From contig JAFSGC010000009.1 of the NCBI GenBank assembly GCA_017434825.1, positions 1-64,000 on the forward strand: a stretch of 64,000 nt of DNA, in the 5' to 3' direction. Shown here in pieces: positions 35,537 through 44,609 of the stretch. This DNA comes from Bacilli bacterium. GTDB lineage: Bacteria > Bacillota_I > Bacilli_A > RF39 > UBA660. The position numbers were made by a program, and so were the translations under genes. How positions within the stretch are numbered: the first letter of the stretch is position 1; each line of letters starts with the position of its first letter. A model generated the notes under the pieces. The model had not been told where the DNA came from. It searched no databases and saw only the letters and a program-made list of their open reading frames with translations.

Positions 35537-36907
35537 ATGAATATTCAAGAATTAAAAGATGCAATTGATAACTTTCCTAATAAGCAGGTTTTTATGGCAC
35601 AACCTACTTTTTATCAAGGTGAAGATATTTTTGCTGTACTTAGCGCTAAATACGAAAATATAATTTATTGTCCACAGATACAATGCGTTAATGACATATA
35701 TAGCTTTATGGAAAAATATAGCTTAAATGATGCGCCCTTTGCTATAGAGGTATTATTAATAGACTATAACGAAAAAAGCTTAGATATTATTAATTCGTTA
35801 GATAAAAAGATCTTTATTAGAATTATTCCAACTCGTGGTATTACAAAAGATGAAATTTCTTTTTTTGAAAAAATCAACCATCCTAATTGTATAATTGATT
35901 TGTCCAAAGATCGTATAAGCGTACAATGCCTAGCGTTTATTAGTAACAATTTCATTATTGATGAAAAAAGCCCGGTTGTTTCTTTTGACATGTTTAATTA
36001 CGATATGATGGACAGCTTTGGTTCATTTTATCAAAAATTTCCAAATTTGATATGTATTATAGATATTAATGATCCTCAGTCTTTAGAAGTATTTAATACT
36101 TTACTTAATATGTATCCCGAATGTGACTGGCGAGTTCGTTTGACAACTGATTTATTCGATCGTCGTAACCAATATAATGCAAGAGATTTATTGGTTCAAG
36201 ATTTAACTTGGCCAGAATTACAAAATGAAAAAGCCGGAATAATGTACTTGGGAATTGAATACAAAAATATGGAGGAAGTATTTAAGTTAGAAAGATTAGT
36301 AGAACTAATTAAATCGCGAATCCCTGCCGATGCTAGTGACTTGGATATTGTTACATACATATCGCTGTTTATTATTAATTATTTCAAATATGATAAAAAG
36401 ACTGGCAAAATTACGCCAGATATAAATACTACTCAGTTTATTTCTTTAGGAAAAGGGGTATGCAGACACTTTTCTGAATTTACAAGATATATATTAAATT
36501 CCTTAGGTATTAAGTGCAGAAATGTGCATGCTCCTTCATACAAAAATCCAAATAGCTGGCATGCATTTAACGTTGTTGTATTAGATGGGAAAGAATACTT
36601 TTTAGATAATACTTGGCTTGCAGAAAAGGCTCAGGCTTATATGGTAAGTTCCTTATCGGAGGCTTCCGACTTTCTAACATCGATGGAAAAATTTAACCAT
36701 AACGAGTATTACGATACCGTGCGTCTTTATTTATGCGAGCAATATGACCGTCAAGAAATCGCAAAGTCAGAAGATAGAGTTTTAGACTGGGGCCCAAATT
36801 ATGTAATTCATAGATCTGCATTACAGGATTTATTTAGAAAATATATTTTAAAGAAACCTCAGAGCGTTGAAGAAAAAATTGAAGATGCAATTCCAAGGAG
36901 ATGGTAA
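35537..36907 (+). CDS. Transglutaminase-like protein 2 with long N-terminal domain
   Basis: 456 aa. Residues 1-250 form a domain I do not recognise, with repeated beta/alpha pattern suggesting a barrel-like fold. Residues about 290-390 are transglutaminase-like: GKGVCRHFSEFTRYIL (Cys), NSWHAFNVVV (His) and EYFLDNTWL (Asp), the expected triad. No signal peptide. AGGATG precedes ATG 35537. It is close to and likely co-transcribed with the next small gene. Confidence 0.7.
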   Translation: MNIQELKDAIDNFPNKQVFMAQPTFYQGEDIFAVLSAKYENIIYCPQIQCVNDIYSFMEKYSLNDAPFAIEVLLIDYNEKSLDIINSLDKKIFIRIIPTRGITKDEISFFEKINHPNCIIDLSKDRISVQCLAFISNNFIIDEKSPVVSFDMFNYDMMDSFGSFYQKFPNLICIIDINDPQSLEVFNTLLNMYPECDWRVRLTTDLFDRRNQYNARDLLVQDLTWPELQNEKAGIMYLGIEYKNMEEVFKLERLVELIKSRIPADASDLDIVTYISLFIINYFKYDKKTGKITPDINTTQFISLGKGVCRHFSEFTRYILNSLGIKCRNVHAPSYKNPNSWHAFNVVVLDGKEYFLDNTWLAEKAQAYMVSSLSEASDFLTSMEKFNHNEYYDTVRLYLCEQYDRQEIAKSEDRVLDWGPNYVIHRSALQDLFRKYILKKPQSVEEKIEDAIPRRW

Positions 36908-36908
36908 A

Positions 36909-37130
36909 ATGAACGTTAGTCCAAAGTGTGCGGTAGAACTTTTAGAGATAATAAAATATTTAGATAATGAATTAAAGGAAATGCTTCCTGATAATTTTGA
37001 AGAATATTTAAATAACATTAAAGACCAAAATTATTTTTTTCAAATTGATAAAAATAAACTTTTATTTGAACAGGATTTTATGGATGAAACAATTGAAATT
37101 CTAATGAGACTTTTTGAATATAATGCATAA
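36909..37130 (+). CDS. Small acidic helical protein, unknown
   Basis: 73 aa, predicted helical, rich in Glu/Asp/Asn/Leu. AAGGAGATGG overlaps the end of the preceding gene and sets ATG 36909, 1 bp after its stop, so the two are coupled. It could be a partner or regulator of the transglutaminase-like protein. No family recognised. Confidence 0.6.
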   Translation: MNVSPKCAVELLEIIKYLDNELKEMLPDNFEEYLNNIKDQNYFFQIDKNKLLFEQDFMDETIEILMRLFEYNA

Positions 37131-37165
37131 TATATAATACAATGCAAGCATTGTTTATTATAGAT

Positions 37166-37185
37166 GGACCTTTTAAGGTCCTTTT
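37166..37185 (+). terminator. Terminator before holA
   Basis: GGACCTT pairs with AAGGTCC, then TTTT. A second short inverted repeat (ACAATGC/GCATTGT, 37139-37154) precedes it. Confidence 0.7.
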
Positions 37186-37201
37186 CAATTGCCGTAAAAA
37201 A

Positions 37202-37210
37202 TAGTATAAT
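37202..37210 (+). promoter_or_regulatory. -10 of holA, predicting a leaderless mRNA
   Basis: TAGTATAAT ends at 37210 and the ATG is at 37217. TATAATTTAATTATG is letter-for-letter the same as at rlmN. Confidence 0.5.
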
Positions 37211-37216
37211 TTAATT

Positions 37217-38167
37217 ATGAATGTATATTTGATTGCAAGTGATAGTTATAAATTAGTAGATGTTGAAGTAAAAAAAATACTTCAAGATTCTTTGAATGTA
37301 ATTAAATATGATTTAAGAGTAGATTCTCTTACTGATGTAATAAATGAAGCTAATTATTTTTCTTTAACTAATGAGAAAAAATATATTGTTGTAAAAAGTG
37401 ATTCTCTTTTTAAAGCGAGTAAAAAAGAAGATAATGAAAAAGAAGACTCTTCAAATAAAGATGTTAAATTACTAGAAAAATATTTAGAAAGCCCAAGTGA
37501 TTTAAGTACAATAATATTTATATCATATGAATCTCCCGATAAAAGAAGAAAAATATTTAAGCAAATTGCTGAAAAGGGTAAGGCGATAGTGCTTCCTACT
37601 TTAAATAAAAAAGATTTAACATATAAATGTATAGATTTATTGAAGCAAAAAGGATATACTGCAAGTTATGATGTAGCAAACTTTATCGTAGAAAATTCAT
37701 ATGTAAATTATGATATTATGACTAATGAATTAGAAAAAATATATGTTCTTTTAAAACCGTGTATTTTATCTATAAGTGGTTTAAAAGGAATTGTATCAGT
37801 TTCCTTAACGAGTAATGTATACTCATATATCAGTGCAATTATTAATAGAGAATTGGAAGCAGCGATCAAAGCTAGTAAAAACTTTGAACTATTAAAAATA
37901 GAACCAACGATGGTTTTGGTTATGCTTGCTAAAGATTTCCAAATACTATATATGATTAAATCTGGAGTTAATCTTAAAGAATTGCAAATAAATCTAAAAA
38001 AAGAAGATTGGCAAATGAAAGCATATCTTCAAAATGTTGATTTATACACGATAAGTGAGCTAAAAAAAATCATAATCAGATTAAACGATTATGATTATAA
38101 AGTTAAAAGCGGATTATTAGATAAAAGTGTAATGCTTGATCTAATATCGCTAGAATTATGCGAATAA
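37217..38167 (+). CDS. holA: DNA polymerase III delta subunit
   Basis: 316 aa, usual length. N-terminal ATPase-like fold without a P-loop, C-terminal collar helices. It opens the beta clamp within the clamp loader. Motifs are weak in this family; support comes from length, the pattern ISYESPDKRRKIFK and ...KKDWQ-like C-terminus, and position after comEC as in Bacillus (where nothing lies between). No ribosome binding site precedes the ATG. Confidence 0.82.
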   Translation: MNVYLIASDSYKLVDVEVKKILQDSLNVIKYDLRVDSLTDVINEANYFSLTNEKKYIVVKSDSLFKASKKEDNEKEDSSNKDVKLLEKYLESPSDLSTIIFISYESPDKRRKIFKQIAEKGKAIVLPTLNKKDLTYKCIDLLKQKGYTASYDVANFIVENSYVNYDIMTNELEKIYVLLKPCILSISGLKGIVSVSLTSNVYSYISAIINRELEAAIKASKNFELLKIEPTMVLVMLAKDFQILYMIKSGVNLKELQINLKKEDWQMKAYLQNVDLYTISELKKIIIRLNDYDYKVKSGLLDKSVMLDLISLELCE

Positions 38168-38168
38168 C

Positions 38169-39089
38169 CTATATTTTAGTAATATTTTTAAAATTCATTT
38201 TGGCAAAATTATTTAAGTAATCTTTGCCTTTTTCTTTGCTTATTTTTTCTAATTGTTCATCAACAGTTTGTCCAGCGCCTTTAGGTAGTACATAACCGTA
38301 TTCTTTTTCTAGTTTTTCCATTTCGATAAGGAAAATATATCTTGCAATGATTGAAGCTGCAGCTACAGCCATGCATTTGCTTTCTCCTTTGGTATAAAAT
38401 GATATGTTTGTAACTTTTTTCGGAACATCTTGTAAATACTCATAATATTTTCTTTCGTTAACGAACTGATCAACTACACAATGAGTATATTCTGGAGCAT
38501 ATTTTTCAATAAGCGAACAAAGAACTTTATTGTGTAATATACATTTTAATTTAACCATATTAATATCTTGGTAATTGCTATTATAAGTTTGATTATTAAG
38601 TGTTAAGCAAGAATAGGGAATATTTTTGATGATCTCTGGAGCAATTTCTCTAATTTTATCATCATTAATTGCTTTAGAATCTTTAACTCCTAAATCTCTT
38701 AAATATTCAATGTTTTCTTTTGTTACGTAAGTAGCTGCTACAACAACTGGTCCAAATACATCTCCGCATCCGGTTTCATCGCTACCGATAGTAGAGGAAT
38801 TTAGAAAGAATGATTCTTCTTTTTTGTCTTCCTTTTTTTCCTTTTTATTATTTGTATCAATTATTTTTCCATTTAGTCTTTTTTCTGCATCAATCCAAAC
38901 GCTCGCTTCAATATCAGCGCCAATTCCTTGAAACATAACTTTACCAGATTCATATAGGGTAATTGTTACATCAAAGTTTTTTGCTTGGAATATCGAGTAA
39001 GGTGGATGTTTTTCTAATTTAAACGGTTCATAAAACTTACTTAATTTTCCTTTCAAGTTATCACTAATTTTAAAGACAATACAATTCAT
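38169..39089 (-). CDS. rnhC: Ribonuclease HIII
   Basis: 306 aa. N-terminal TBP-like substrate domain (1-90), lysine-rich linker, then the catalytic domain with GSDETGCGDVFGP (Asp-Glu pair), GVKDSKAIND and the later Asp in HCVVDQF. It cleaves RNA in RNA-DNA hybrids. Convergent with holA, 1 bp apart. Next to cvpA as in Bacillus; zapA is missing. Confidence 0.93.
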   Translation of the reverse strand: MNCIVFKISDNLKGKLSKFYEPFKLEKHPPYSIFQAKNFDVTITLYESGKVMFQGIGADIEASVWIDAEKRLNGKIIDTNNKKEKKEDKKEESFFLNSSTIGSDETGCGDVFGPVVVAATYVTKENIEYLRDLGVKDSKAINDDKIREIAPEIIKNIPYSCLTLNNQTYNSNYQDINMVKLKCILHNKVLCSLIEKYAPEYTHCVVDQFVNERKYYEYLQDVPKKVTNISFYTKGESKCMAVAAASIIARYIFLIEMEKLEKEYGYVLPKGAGQTVDEQLEKISKEKGKDYLNNFAKMNFKNITKI

Positions 39090-39203
39090 AATGCACCTCG
39101 AATCTTATTTTATCATATATTTTAATCATTTACATTAAAATTATAATTTGCTTTATTTTTTCACAAACTTATAATATAATTAAAATAGAGATGAGGTAGA
39201 AAA

Positions 39204-39902
39204 ATGGGTATAGTTGATATTGGTGCTATTGTTATTATATTATTGGGAGCACTTATAGGTTTTAAAAAAGGCGCAATTAAAAGTTTAGTACAATTAATTG
39301 GCTTAGTGGCTATCGTAATCGTAGCTTATCAATTTAAAGGTTTGCTTGGTAATTTCTTTATTAAGTATTTACCATTCTTTAATTTCGGAGGAGCACTTAA
39401 TGAGCTCTATGCAATAAATATTTTGGTATATCAAGGAATTGCATTTGTAGTAATATTTGTATTACTATACTGTATCTTGAATATTTTAATTAATTTATCT
39501 GGCATACTAGATTTATTAGTTAAAATGACCATAATATTAGAACTTCCTTCGAAGATTATCGGAGCAATCTTAGGCGCTGTAGAGGCAATTGTATTTGTGT
39601 TTATTTTAGCATTTGCTTTATTACAATTTGGACATACACAAAAATTAGTTATGGAAAGTCAGTATGTACTTAAAATAGTAGAAAGAACTCCAGTGGTAAA
39701 TGAAGTTTTTGCTAAAACAATTGTTGCTTCTGAAGAAATATATCATTCAGTAAAAGCCAATCAAGAAAATGGAAATATGGTTGAAGCAAACTTATCAATA
39801 ATTAGATCGCTAATCAAATATGGAATTGTAGATGCACCTGTTGTTCAAGAGGCGATAGATAATGGCAAGCTTCGAATGGAAAATGTTGTTGTAGCATCTT
39901 AG
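39204..39902 (+). CDS. CvpA family membrane protein
   Basis: 232 aa with four predicted transmembrane helices in the first 150 residues (DIGAIVIILLGALIGFKKGA at the start is the family hallmark) and a cytoplasmic or periplasmic helical tail. Family roles are debated (production of colicin V, envelope integrity). AGATGAGG upstream. polX and mutS2, which follow cvpA in Bacillus, are absent here. Confidence 0.85.
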   Translation: MGIVDIGAIVIILLGALIGFKKGAIKSLVQLIGLVAIVIVAYQFKGLLGNFFIKYLPFFNFGGALNELYAINILVYQGIAFVVIFVLLYCILNILINLSGILDLLVKMTIILELPSKIIGAILGAVEAIVFVFILAFALLQFGHTQKLVMESQYVLKIVERTPVVNEVFAKTIVASEEIYHSVKANQENGNMVEANLSIIRSLIKYGIVDAPVVQEAIDNGKLRMENVVVAS

Positions 39903-39916
39903 GAAAGGAATAAATA

Positions 39917-40216
39917 ATGATTAAACACATTGAGAGTGAAAAAGACTTTTATGATATTATTGCAAAAGATATGTGCATAGTAGATTTCTATGCAGACTGG
40001 TGTGGGCCTTGCAAAATGTTATTGCCTGTACTAGATGAAATAGACTTTACTGATATCATTAAAGTGAACGTTGATGAATATCCAGAAATTGCTAAAAAAT
40101 TTGGCATTATGAGTATTCCAACATTAGTCTTTTTCAAAGATGGATTGGAACACGAAAGAGAAATCGGTTATCGTGGTCTTGATGAAATCAAAGAGACATT
40201 TAAATCAATTCAATAG
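39917..40216 (+). CDS. trxA: Thioredoxin
   Basis: 99 aa. Active site WCGPC (about residues 27-31) in [11 protein letters not shown], and the cis-proline region SIPTLVFF. Disulfide reductase in the cytoplasm. It starts 14 bp after cvpA with GGAAAGG upstream. Precedes uvrC as in Bacillus. Confidence 0.93.
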   Translation: MIKHIESEKDFYDIIAKDMCIVDFYADWCGPCKMLLPVLDEIDFTDIIKVNVDEYPEIAKKFGIMSIPTLVFFKDGLEHEREIGYRGLDEIKETFKSIQ

Positions 40217-40237
40217 ACACACGCAAGTGTGTTTTTT
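40217..40237 (+). terminator. Terminator after trxA
   Basis: ACACAC, GCAA, GTGTGT, then T-run. Confidence 0.88.
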
Positions 40238-40246
40238 GATGAAACA

Positions 40247-40279
40247 AAAAGGATGTATTATTTTGAAATACATCCTTTT
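40247..40279 (-). terminator. Terminator of YigZ-like gene (minus strand)
   Basis: AAAAGGATGTATT pairs with AATACATCCTTTT. On the minus strand it is followed by T-rich sequence; the stem includes the gene's last codons. Confidence 0.75.
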
Positions 40280-40605
40280 GCACAGTTTAAGTAGGTTCTA
40301 AGAAGATTCCCAGCACCGAGTTTAGTTCCACCATAATATCTAATTACCACTAAAAGATGATGATCTAAATTGTTCATTACAAGTTGATTATATATTTGAA
40401 TGCCTGCAGTATTATGTGGCTCTTTATCATCAGTCTTTTTAGCGGTATTCCCAATTACATAAGCATAGGGCATATGCCTTGCTTTTGAATGTTCTTTTTT
40501 TAAATTTTCTAAAATAGGCTTAACTTCAGAAACGTCTTTAATATCATATAAAAGTCCAATAAATTTGGATTTTTTAATTGTAATTTCATATTCACTTATA
40601 AGCAT
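40258..40605 (-). CDS. YigZ/IMPACT family protein, N-terminal domain only
   Basis: 115 aa. KKSKFIG at the start, DDKEPHNTAGIQI (family DDGEPSGTAG) and VVIRYYGGTKLGAGNLLRTY are the family signature. Typical members are about 200 aa with a second domain (DUF1949-like), which is absent here, so this is a minimal form. Function in bacteria is unsettled. Divergent from uvrC. Confidence 0.88.
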   Translation of the reverse strand: MLISEYEITIKKSKFIGLLYDIKDVSEVKPILENLKKEHSKARHMPYAYVIGNTAKKTDDKEPHNTAGIQIYNQLVMNNLDHHLLVVIRYYGGTKLGAGNLLRTYLNCAKGCISK

Positions 40606-40651
40606 ATGTCCTCCATATACCTAGATTATACCTTATTTTTAATTTATTTTG

Positions 40652-40660
40652 TAGTATAAT
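40652..40660 (+). promoter_or_regulatory. -10 element of uvrC
   Basis: TAGTATAAT 20 bp before the uvrC start. Confidence 0.45.
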
Positions 40661-40679
40661 AGATTTTAAGGAAAGAGAT

Positions 40680-42443
40680 ATGTTTAAAGAAGAATTAAAA
40701 TTAGTTCCACACTTGCCTGGATCATATCAAATGATTAATAAAGAGGGCATAATTATTTATGTAGGTAAAGCTAAAGATTTGAATAAACGCCTACATAGTT
40801 ATTTTCGTGGAACAGTAACTGGTAAAACGGCTTTAATGGTAAGTGAAGTAGACCATTTTACTTATATTGTGACTAAAACTGAAACTGAGAGTTTTATTTT
40901 AGAGTTAAATCTAATTAAAAAGTATGATCCTAAATATAATATTTTATTAAAGGATGACAAAACATATCCATATATTGAATATATATCAAAACCATTCCCG
41001 TCTCTTAAAGTGTCGAGATATACATCAATAAAGAAGAGAGATAAAAAACAAATCTTTGGACCGTATCCCAATGCTTATGCTGCACGAAGAATTGTTAATT
41101 TAATTAATCGTTTGTATCCTCTAAAAAAATGTGAAAATATGCCTAATAAAGTTTGTTTGTATTATCATATTGGCGAATGTCTAGGATATTGTGCTAAAAA
41201 TATAAATGAAGCAAAAGTTCAAAAAATGGAAGAAGATATTTTATCTTTCTTAAGAGGAAATGATAAAATATTAATTGATAAAATTATGGAAAAGATAGAA
41301 ATTTTATCAAAGAATTTAAATTTTGAAAAAGCATTAGAACTACGTAATGAGCTTAATTATATTAAAGTAGTATTAGATAAACAAAAAGTAGAATTACATG
41401 ACTTTGTAAATCGTGATGTTATTAGTTATTACTATTTAAATGGATATTTATCTATTCAGATATTTTTTATTAGAAATGGTAAGTTACTCGGAGGACATAG
41501 TAATATAATTAATACTGTTGCTTCACTTGAAGAAGAGTTAAATCTATATATTTACTCTTATTATGGAAAACATGAAAGACCAAAAGAAATTTTGATTGAT
41601 AATGTTGTTAATAAAGAAATCCTAAGTAATTTATTAGAAATAAATTTTGTAACACCTCAAAAGGGGAAGAAAAAAGAACTTTTAAATATGTGTTATATGA
41701 ACGCTAAATTAAATCTTGAAAGAGAAATTGAAAGCTTTAAGCAAAATGAAAAAAGAACTATTGACGCTAACAATCGTTTAAAAGAATTATTAAATTTACC
41801 ATTCTTGAACACAATTGAAACGTTTGATAATTCAAATTTATTTGGAAGTTATTCTGTAAGTGGAATGGTAGTTTTCAAAAATGGTAAACCAAGTAAAAGT
41901 GACTATCGTAAATTTAAAATATCGCTTGATAAAAATGATGACTATCACATGATGGAAGAGGTTATATATCGAAGATATTTTCGTTTGCTTACTGAAGAAA
42001 AAAATATGCCAGATTTAATCTTTGTAGACGGCGGTATTAATCAAATTAATGCATGTAAAGAGTCTTTAGCAAAGTTAAATATAAATATTCCGGTATGTGG
42101 TCTAAAAAAGGATGATCATCACCGTACAAAAACTTTAATTAATGGCGACACAATGGAAGAAATAGACTTAACCAATGAGAAAGATGTTTTCAATTATTTG
42201 ACTAGAATTCAAGATGAAGTTCATAGATATACAATCAATTATCATAAACAAATTCGTAGTAAGGGAGCTTTAGGTAGTGTGCTTTCTAATGTCGAAGGAA
42301 TAGGCGATAAACGTAAGAAAGAACTTCTTAAAACGTTTGGAAGTCTTGAAAAAATTAAGAATGCTTCGATTGAGGACTTAAGTAAAATCTTACCATTAAA
42401 TGTGGCAGAGGAATTAAAAAAATATTTAAGTGAAATGTCCTAG
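40680..42443 (+). CDS. uvrC: Excinuclease ABC subunit C
   Basis: 587 aa. N-terminal GIY-YIG nuclease (LPGSYQMINKEGIIIYVGKAKDL), UVR helix motif (LNFEKALELRNEL), RNase H-like domain (FDNSNLFGS, VDGG) and C-terminal helix-hairpin-helix (NVEGIGDKRKKELL). It makes both cuts in nucleotide excision repair. AAGGAAAGAG before ATG 40680. No SOS box is seen upstream. Confidence 0.94.
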   Translation: MFKEELKLVPHLPGSYQMINKEGIIIYVGKAKDLNKRLHSYFRGTVTGKTALMVSEVDHFTYIVTKTETESFILELNLIKKYDPKYNILLKDDKTYPYIEYISKPFPSLKVSRYTSIKKRDKKQIFGPYPNAYAARRIVNLINRLYPLKKCENMPNKVCLYYHIGECLGYCAKNINEAKVQKMEEDILSFLRGNDKILIDKIMEKIEILSKNLNFEKALELRNELNYIKVVLDKQKVELHDFVNRDVISYYYLNGYLSIQIFFIRNGKLLGGHSNIINTVASLEEELNLYIYSYYGKHERPKEILIDNVVNKEILSNLLEINFVTPQKGKKKELLNMCYMNAKLNLEREIESFKQNEKRTIDANNRLKELLNLPFLNTIETFDNSNLFGSYSVSGMVVFKNGKPSKSDYRKFKISLDKNDDYHMMEEVIYRRYFRLLTEEKNMPDLIFVDGGINQINACKESLAKLNINIPVCGLKKDDHHRTKTLINGDTMEEIDLTNEKDVFNYLTRIQDEVHRYTINYHKQIRSKGALGSVLSNVEGIGDKRKKELLKTFGSLEKIKNASIEDLSKILPLNVAEELKKYLSEMS

Positions 42444-42460
42444 GAATTTAAATTTAATTA

Positions 42461-42469
42461 TAGTATAAT
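42461..42469 (+). promoter_or_regulatory. -10 element of RnfC/D-like operon
   Basis: TAGTATAAT 15 bp before the RnfC-like start codon. Confidence 0.45.
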
Positions 42470-42484
42470 CTTTAAGAGGTAGTA

Positions 42485-43639
42485 ATGAGAAAATTAATTA
42501 AATTAAAAAAAGATATATCTATTGTTTTCAATACTCAAATTACCGAATTTCTTAATCCTGATGAAGTATATTTACCAATTAAAAAGAATTATAAATTACT
42601 AGTAAAAAAAGGAGAGGAAATACTAAAAGGTCAAATAATTATTGAAAATAATTTAAATAAAGTAATTAGTCCAATATCAGGAATAATCAAAGATATTGAA
42701 ATTAAAAATGTAGATGGAAATAAAGCAAGTTGTTTAGTTATTCAAAATGATTTTAAAGAAAAAAATAAGAATTATATTCGTAAAAAAGAACAAAAATTTG
42801 ATAAAGAAATTATTGTAAGTAAATTATACGAATATTATTTTAAATATATAGCTAGTGTATTAGAAACAAAAAAAATAAACAATTTAGTTATCAGTGGGAT
42901 TGAAGATGAACCATACATAGCCAATAATGTTTATGTTGTAACTAAATTTAGTAAAGAAATATTAGAAATGGCAGATATTTTATCTACGACTTTTAATATT
43001 GAAAATACACTAATTGCGATGAAAAGTAATGATACTAAGGGAGTGGAAACATATTTAGCTAAAATGGGAACATATCCAAATTTAGCACTTACCTTAGTAG
43101 ATGATAAATACTTATTAGGAAAATCATTTTTCTTGCTTGAGTATTTAAATTTAAAAGATTTAGATACCTTGGTAATAGATGCTAGAACATTATTAGATAT
43201 ATACAATGCATTAAAATATAATAAATTTGTTCATGAAACTTTTATTACTATAAGTGGGCCTTCGGTAAGTAGAAGTCAAGTTATAAAAGTTAAAATTGGA
43301 AGTAAAATAAAAGATATTATTGATAATTCAATTAAAGTTAAAGGCAAAGATAACTTATATATTTTAAATGGATTAATGACTGGACATGAATGTGATATCA
43401 ACGAAACAGTTGTAACAAAAAATACTTTGGGAGTAGTTATAGTTCCTAAGGAAGATATTAAAGAAAGCAAATGTATTGGCTGTGGTTTATGTTTTAAAGT
43501 ATGCCCAGTAAAAGTTAATCCTAAAAAAGCAATGGATAGTCATAAAATATCTAATAATTGTATTGATTGTGGTTTATGCACATATATATGTCCAAGTCAT
43601 ATTAACTTGCGTCGATTTTTAAGAGGTGAATATGAGTAG
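42485..43639 (+). CDS. RnfC-like iron-sulfur protein lacking the NADH-binding loop
   Basis: 384 aa. Residues 1-90 are a barrel-sandwich domain as in RnfC. The middle keeps SGIEDEPY (137-144, family NGAECEPY) but the glycine-rich GGAxFPT loop that should precede it is replaced by a sequence with no glycine (112-132). The C-terminus has two complete CxxCxxCxxxCP motifs (330-341 and 359-370), so two [4Fe-4S] clusters are expected. In true Rnf complexes RnfC oxidises or reduces NAD(H). This one likely does not bind it in the known way. Only an RnfD-like gene follows; RnfG, E, A and B are not in the window. AGAGGT upstream. Confidence 0.8.
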   Translation: MRKLIKLKKDISIVFNTQITEFLNPDEVYLPIKKNYKLLVKKGEEILKGQIIIENNLNKVISPISGIIKDIEIKNVDGNKASCLVIQNDFKEKNKNYIRKKEQKFDKEIIVSKLYEYYFKYIASVLETKKINNLVISGIEDEPYIANNVYVVTKFSKEILEMADILSTTFNIENTLIAMKSNDTKGVETYLAKMGTYPNLALTLVDDKYLLGKSFFLLEYLNLKDLDTLVIDARTLLDIYNALKYNKFVHETFITISGPSVSRSQVIKVKIGSKIKDIIDNSIKVKGKDNLYILNGLMTGHECDINETVVTKNTLGVVIVPKEDIKESKCIGCGLCFKVCPVKVNPKKAMDSHKISNNCIDCGLCTYICPSHINLRRFLRGEYE

Positions 43640-44513
43640 AGTATACTTACATAGCAAAAATAATGTAGATAGTTTAATTAAAGTGATGCTATATCTATTT
43701 ATTCCCTTTGCATTATATGGCTTTTATAAAAATGGAATTAAATTATATGCAAATGACTATATTTCAATATTCTCGATGATTAAATCGTTGTTATTTATTG
43801 GAATATCTGTATTAGTATCATATATATTTAGTAAGTTAAATAAAGAGAAATTTATATCGTTTACATTGTTAAGTAATATAATGATTGCTTTAATTGCAAG
43901 TCCTAGTTTAAGTATTATTTTTTATTTAATTGGAATTATTGTTTTAAATGGAATTCAAAAATTAGTTAAATTTAATATAGTTCCAGTATTTATGGTTATA
44001 ACGATTATTGTTGATTTAATTCTAAAAAATCCAATATTTTTAAATGTGTTTGAATCTAGTGTGGATTACAATTATTCGCTGTTCGATTTTCTTATTGGTA
44101 AAGGCCCCGGAGGCACGGGAAATACATTAATGGCTATGTCGATTGTTTCGCTAATTGTTTTAATTTTAAATATTAATTATAAAAAACAAATTCCAATAAT
44201 GGCTTTTACTAGTTATTATATTTTAGCTATTATTACATCTTTTGTAACTGGAACTTTAGATCAATCGTTATTACTTAATAATAATGTTATATTTAGTTTT
44301 ATATTTCTAAGTAACGTCTCAATATATACTCCATACTCAAAAGGCGCATGCTATATATATGGTCTTGCTTTAGGGATGTTAACTTACTTATCATATTTTA
44401 TTAACATCGATTTAGGAGTTTATCTAGTATTAACCATTTTAAGTTTTGTATATCCACTATTAGATAGATTTATAGTGGGTAAAAATGATAAACATTTAAT
44501 TGAAGTATTATAA
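43632..44513 (+). CDS. RnfD/NqrB-like membrane protein without flavin-attachment motif
   Basis: 293 aa with about eight to nine hydrophobic helices. GKGPGGTGNTLMAM (about residues 157-170) corresponds to the conserved GxxGSxGETS loop of RnfD/NqrB. The SGAT-type motif that carries covalent FMN, expected shortly before it, is not seen. AGAGGTGAAT supports ATG 43632, overlapping the RnfC-like gene by 8 bp, so the two proteins are surely made together. Electron transfer at the membrane or ion movement is possible; direct evidence is lacking. Confidence 0.72.
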   Translation: MSRVYLHSKNNVDSLIKVMLYLFIPFALYGFYKNGIKLYANDYISIFSMIKSLLFIGISVLVSYIFSKLNKEKFISFTLLSNIMIALIASPSLSIIFYLIGIIVLNGIQKLVKFNIVPVFMVITIIVDLILKNPIFLNVFESSVDYNYSLFDFLIGKGPGGTGNTLMAMSIVSLIVLILNINYKKQIPIMAFTSYYILAIITSFVTGTLDQSLLLNNNVIFSFIFLSNVSIYTPYSKGACYIYGLALGMLTYLSYFINIDLGVYLVLTILSFVYPLLDRFIVGKNDKHLIEVL

Positions 44514-44535
44514 TCTTTATGATATAGTTAAATTG

Positions 44536-44579
44536 CTCGTAAAATAGGAATTAGTTCCTATATCTTTACGAGTTTTTTT
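44536..44579 (+). terminator. Long-hairpin terminator
   Basis: CTCGTAAA/TTTACGAG plus inner ATAGGAA/TTCCTAT, followed by seven T. Confidence 0.88.
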
Positions 44580-44609
44580 ATGCAAAAAATGTCACATGAG
44601 AAAGGAAAC

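Noticed and set aside
33505-37130. Prophage or transposon at the comEC-holA island
   Set aside because: No integrase, transposase, terminal repeat or tRNA junction is visible; DinD alone does not prove a phage origin.
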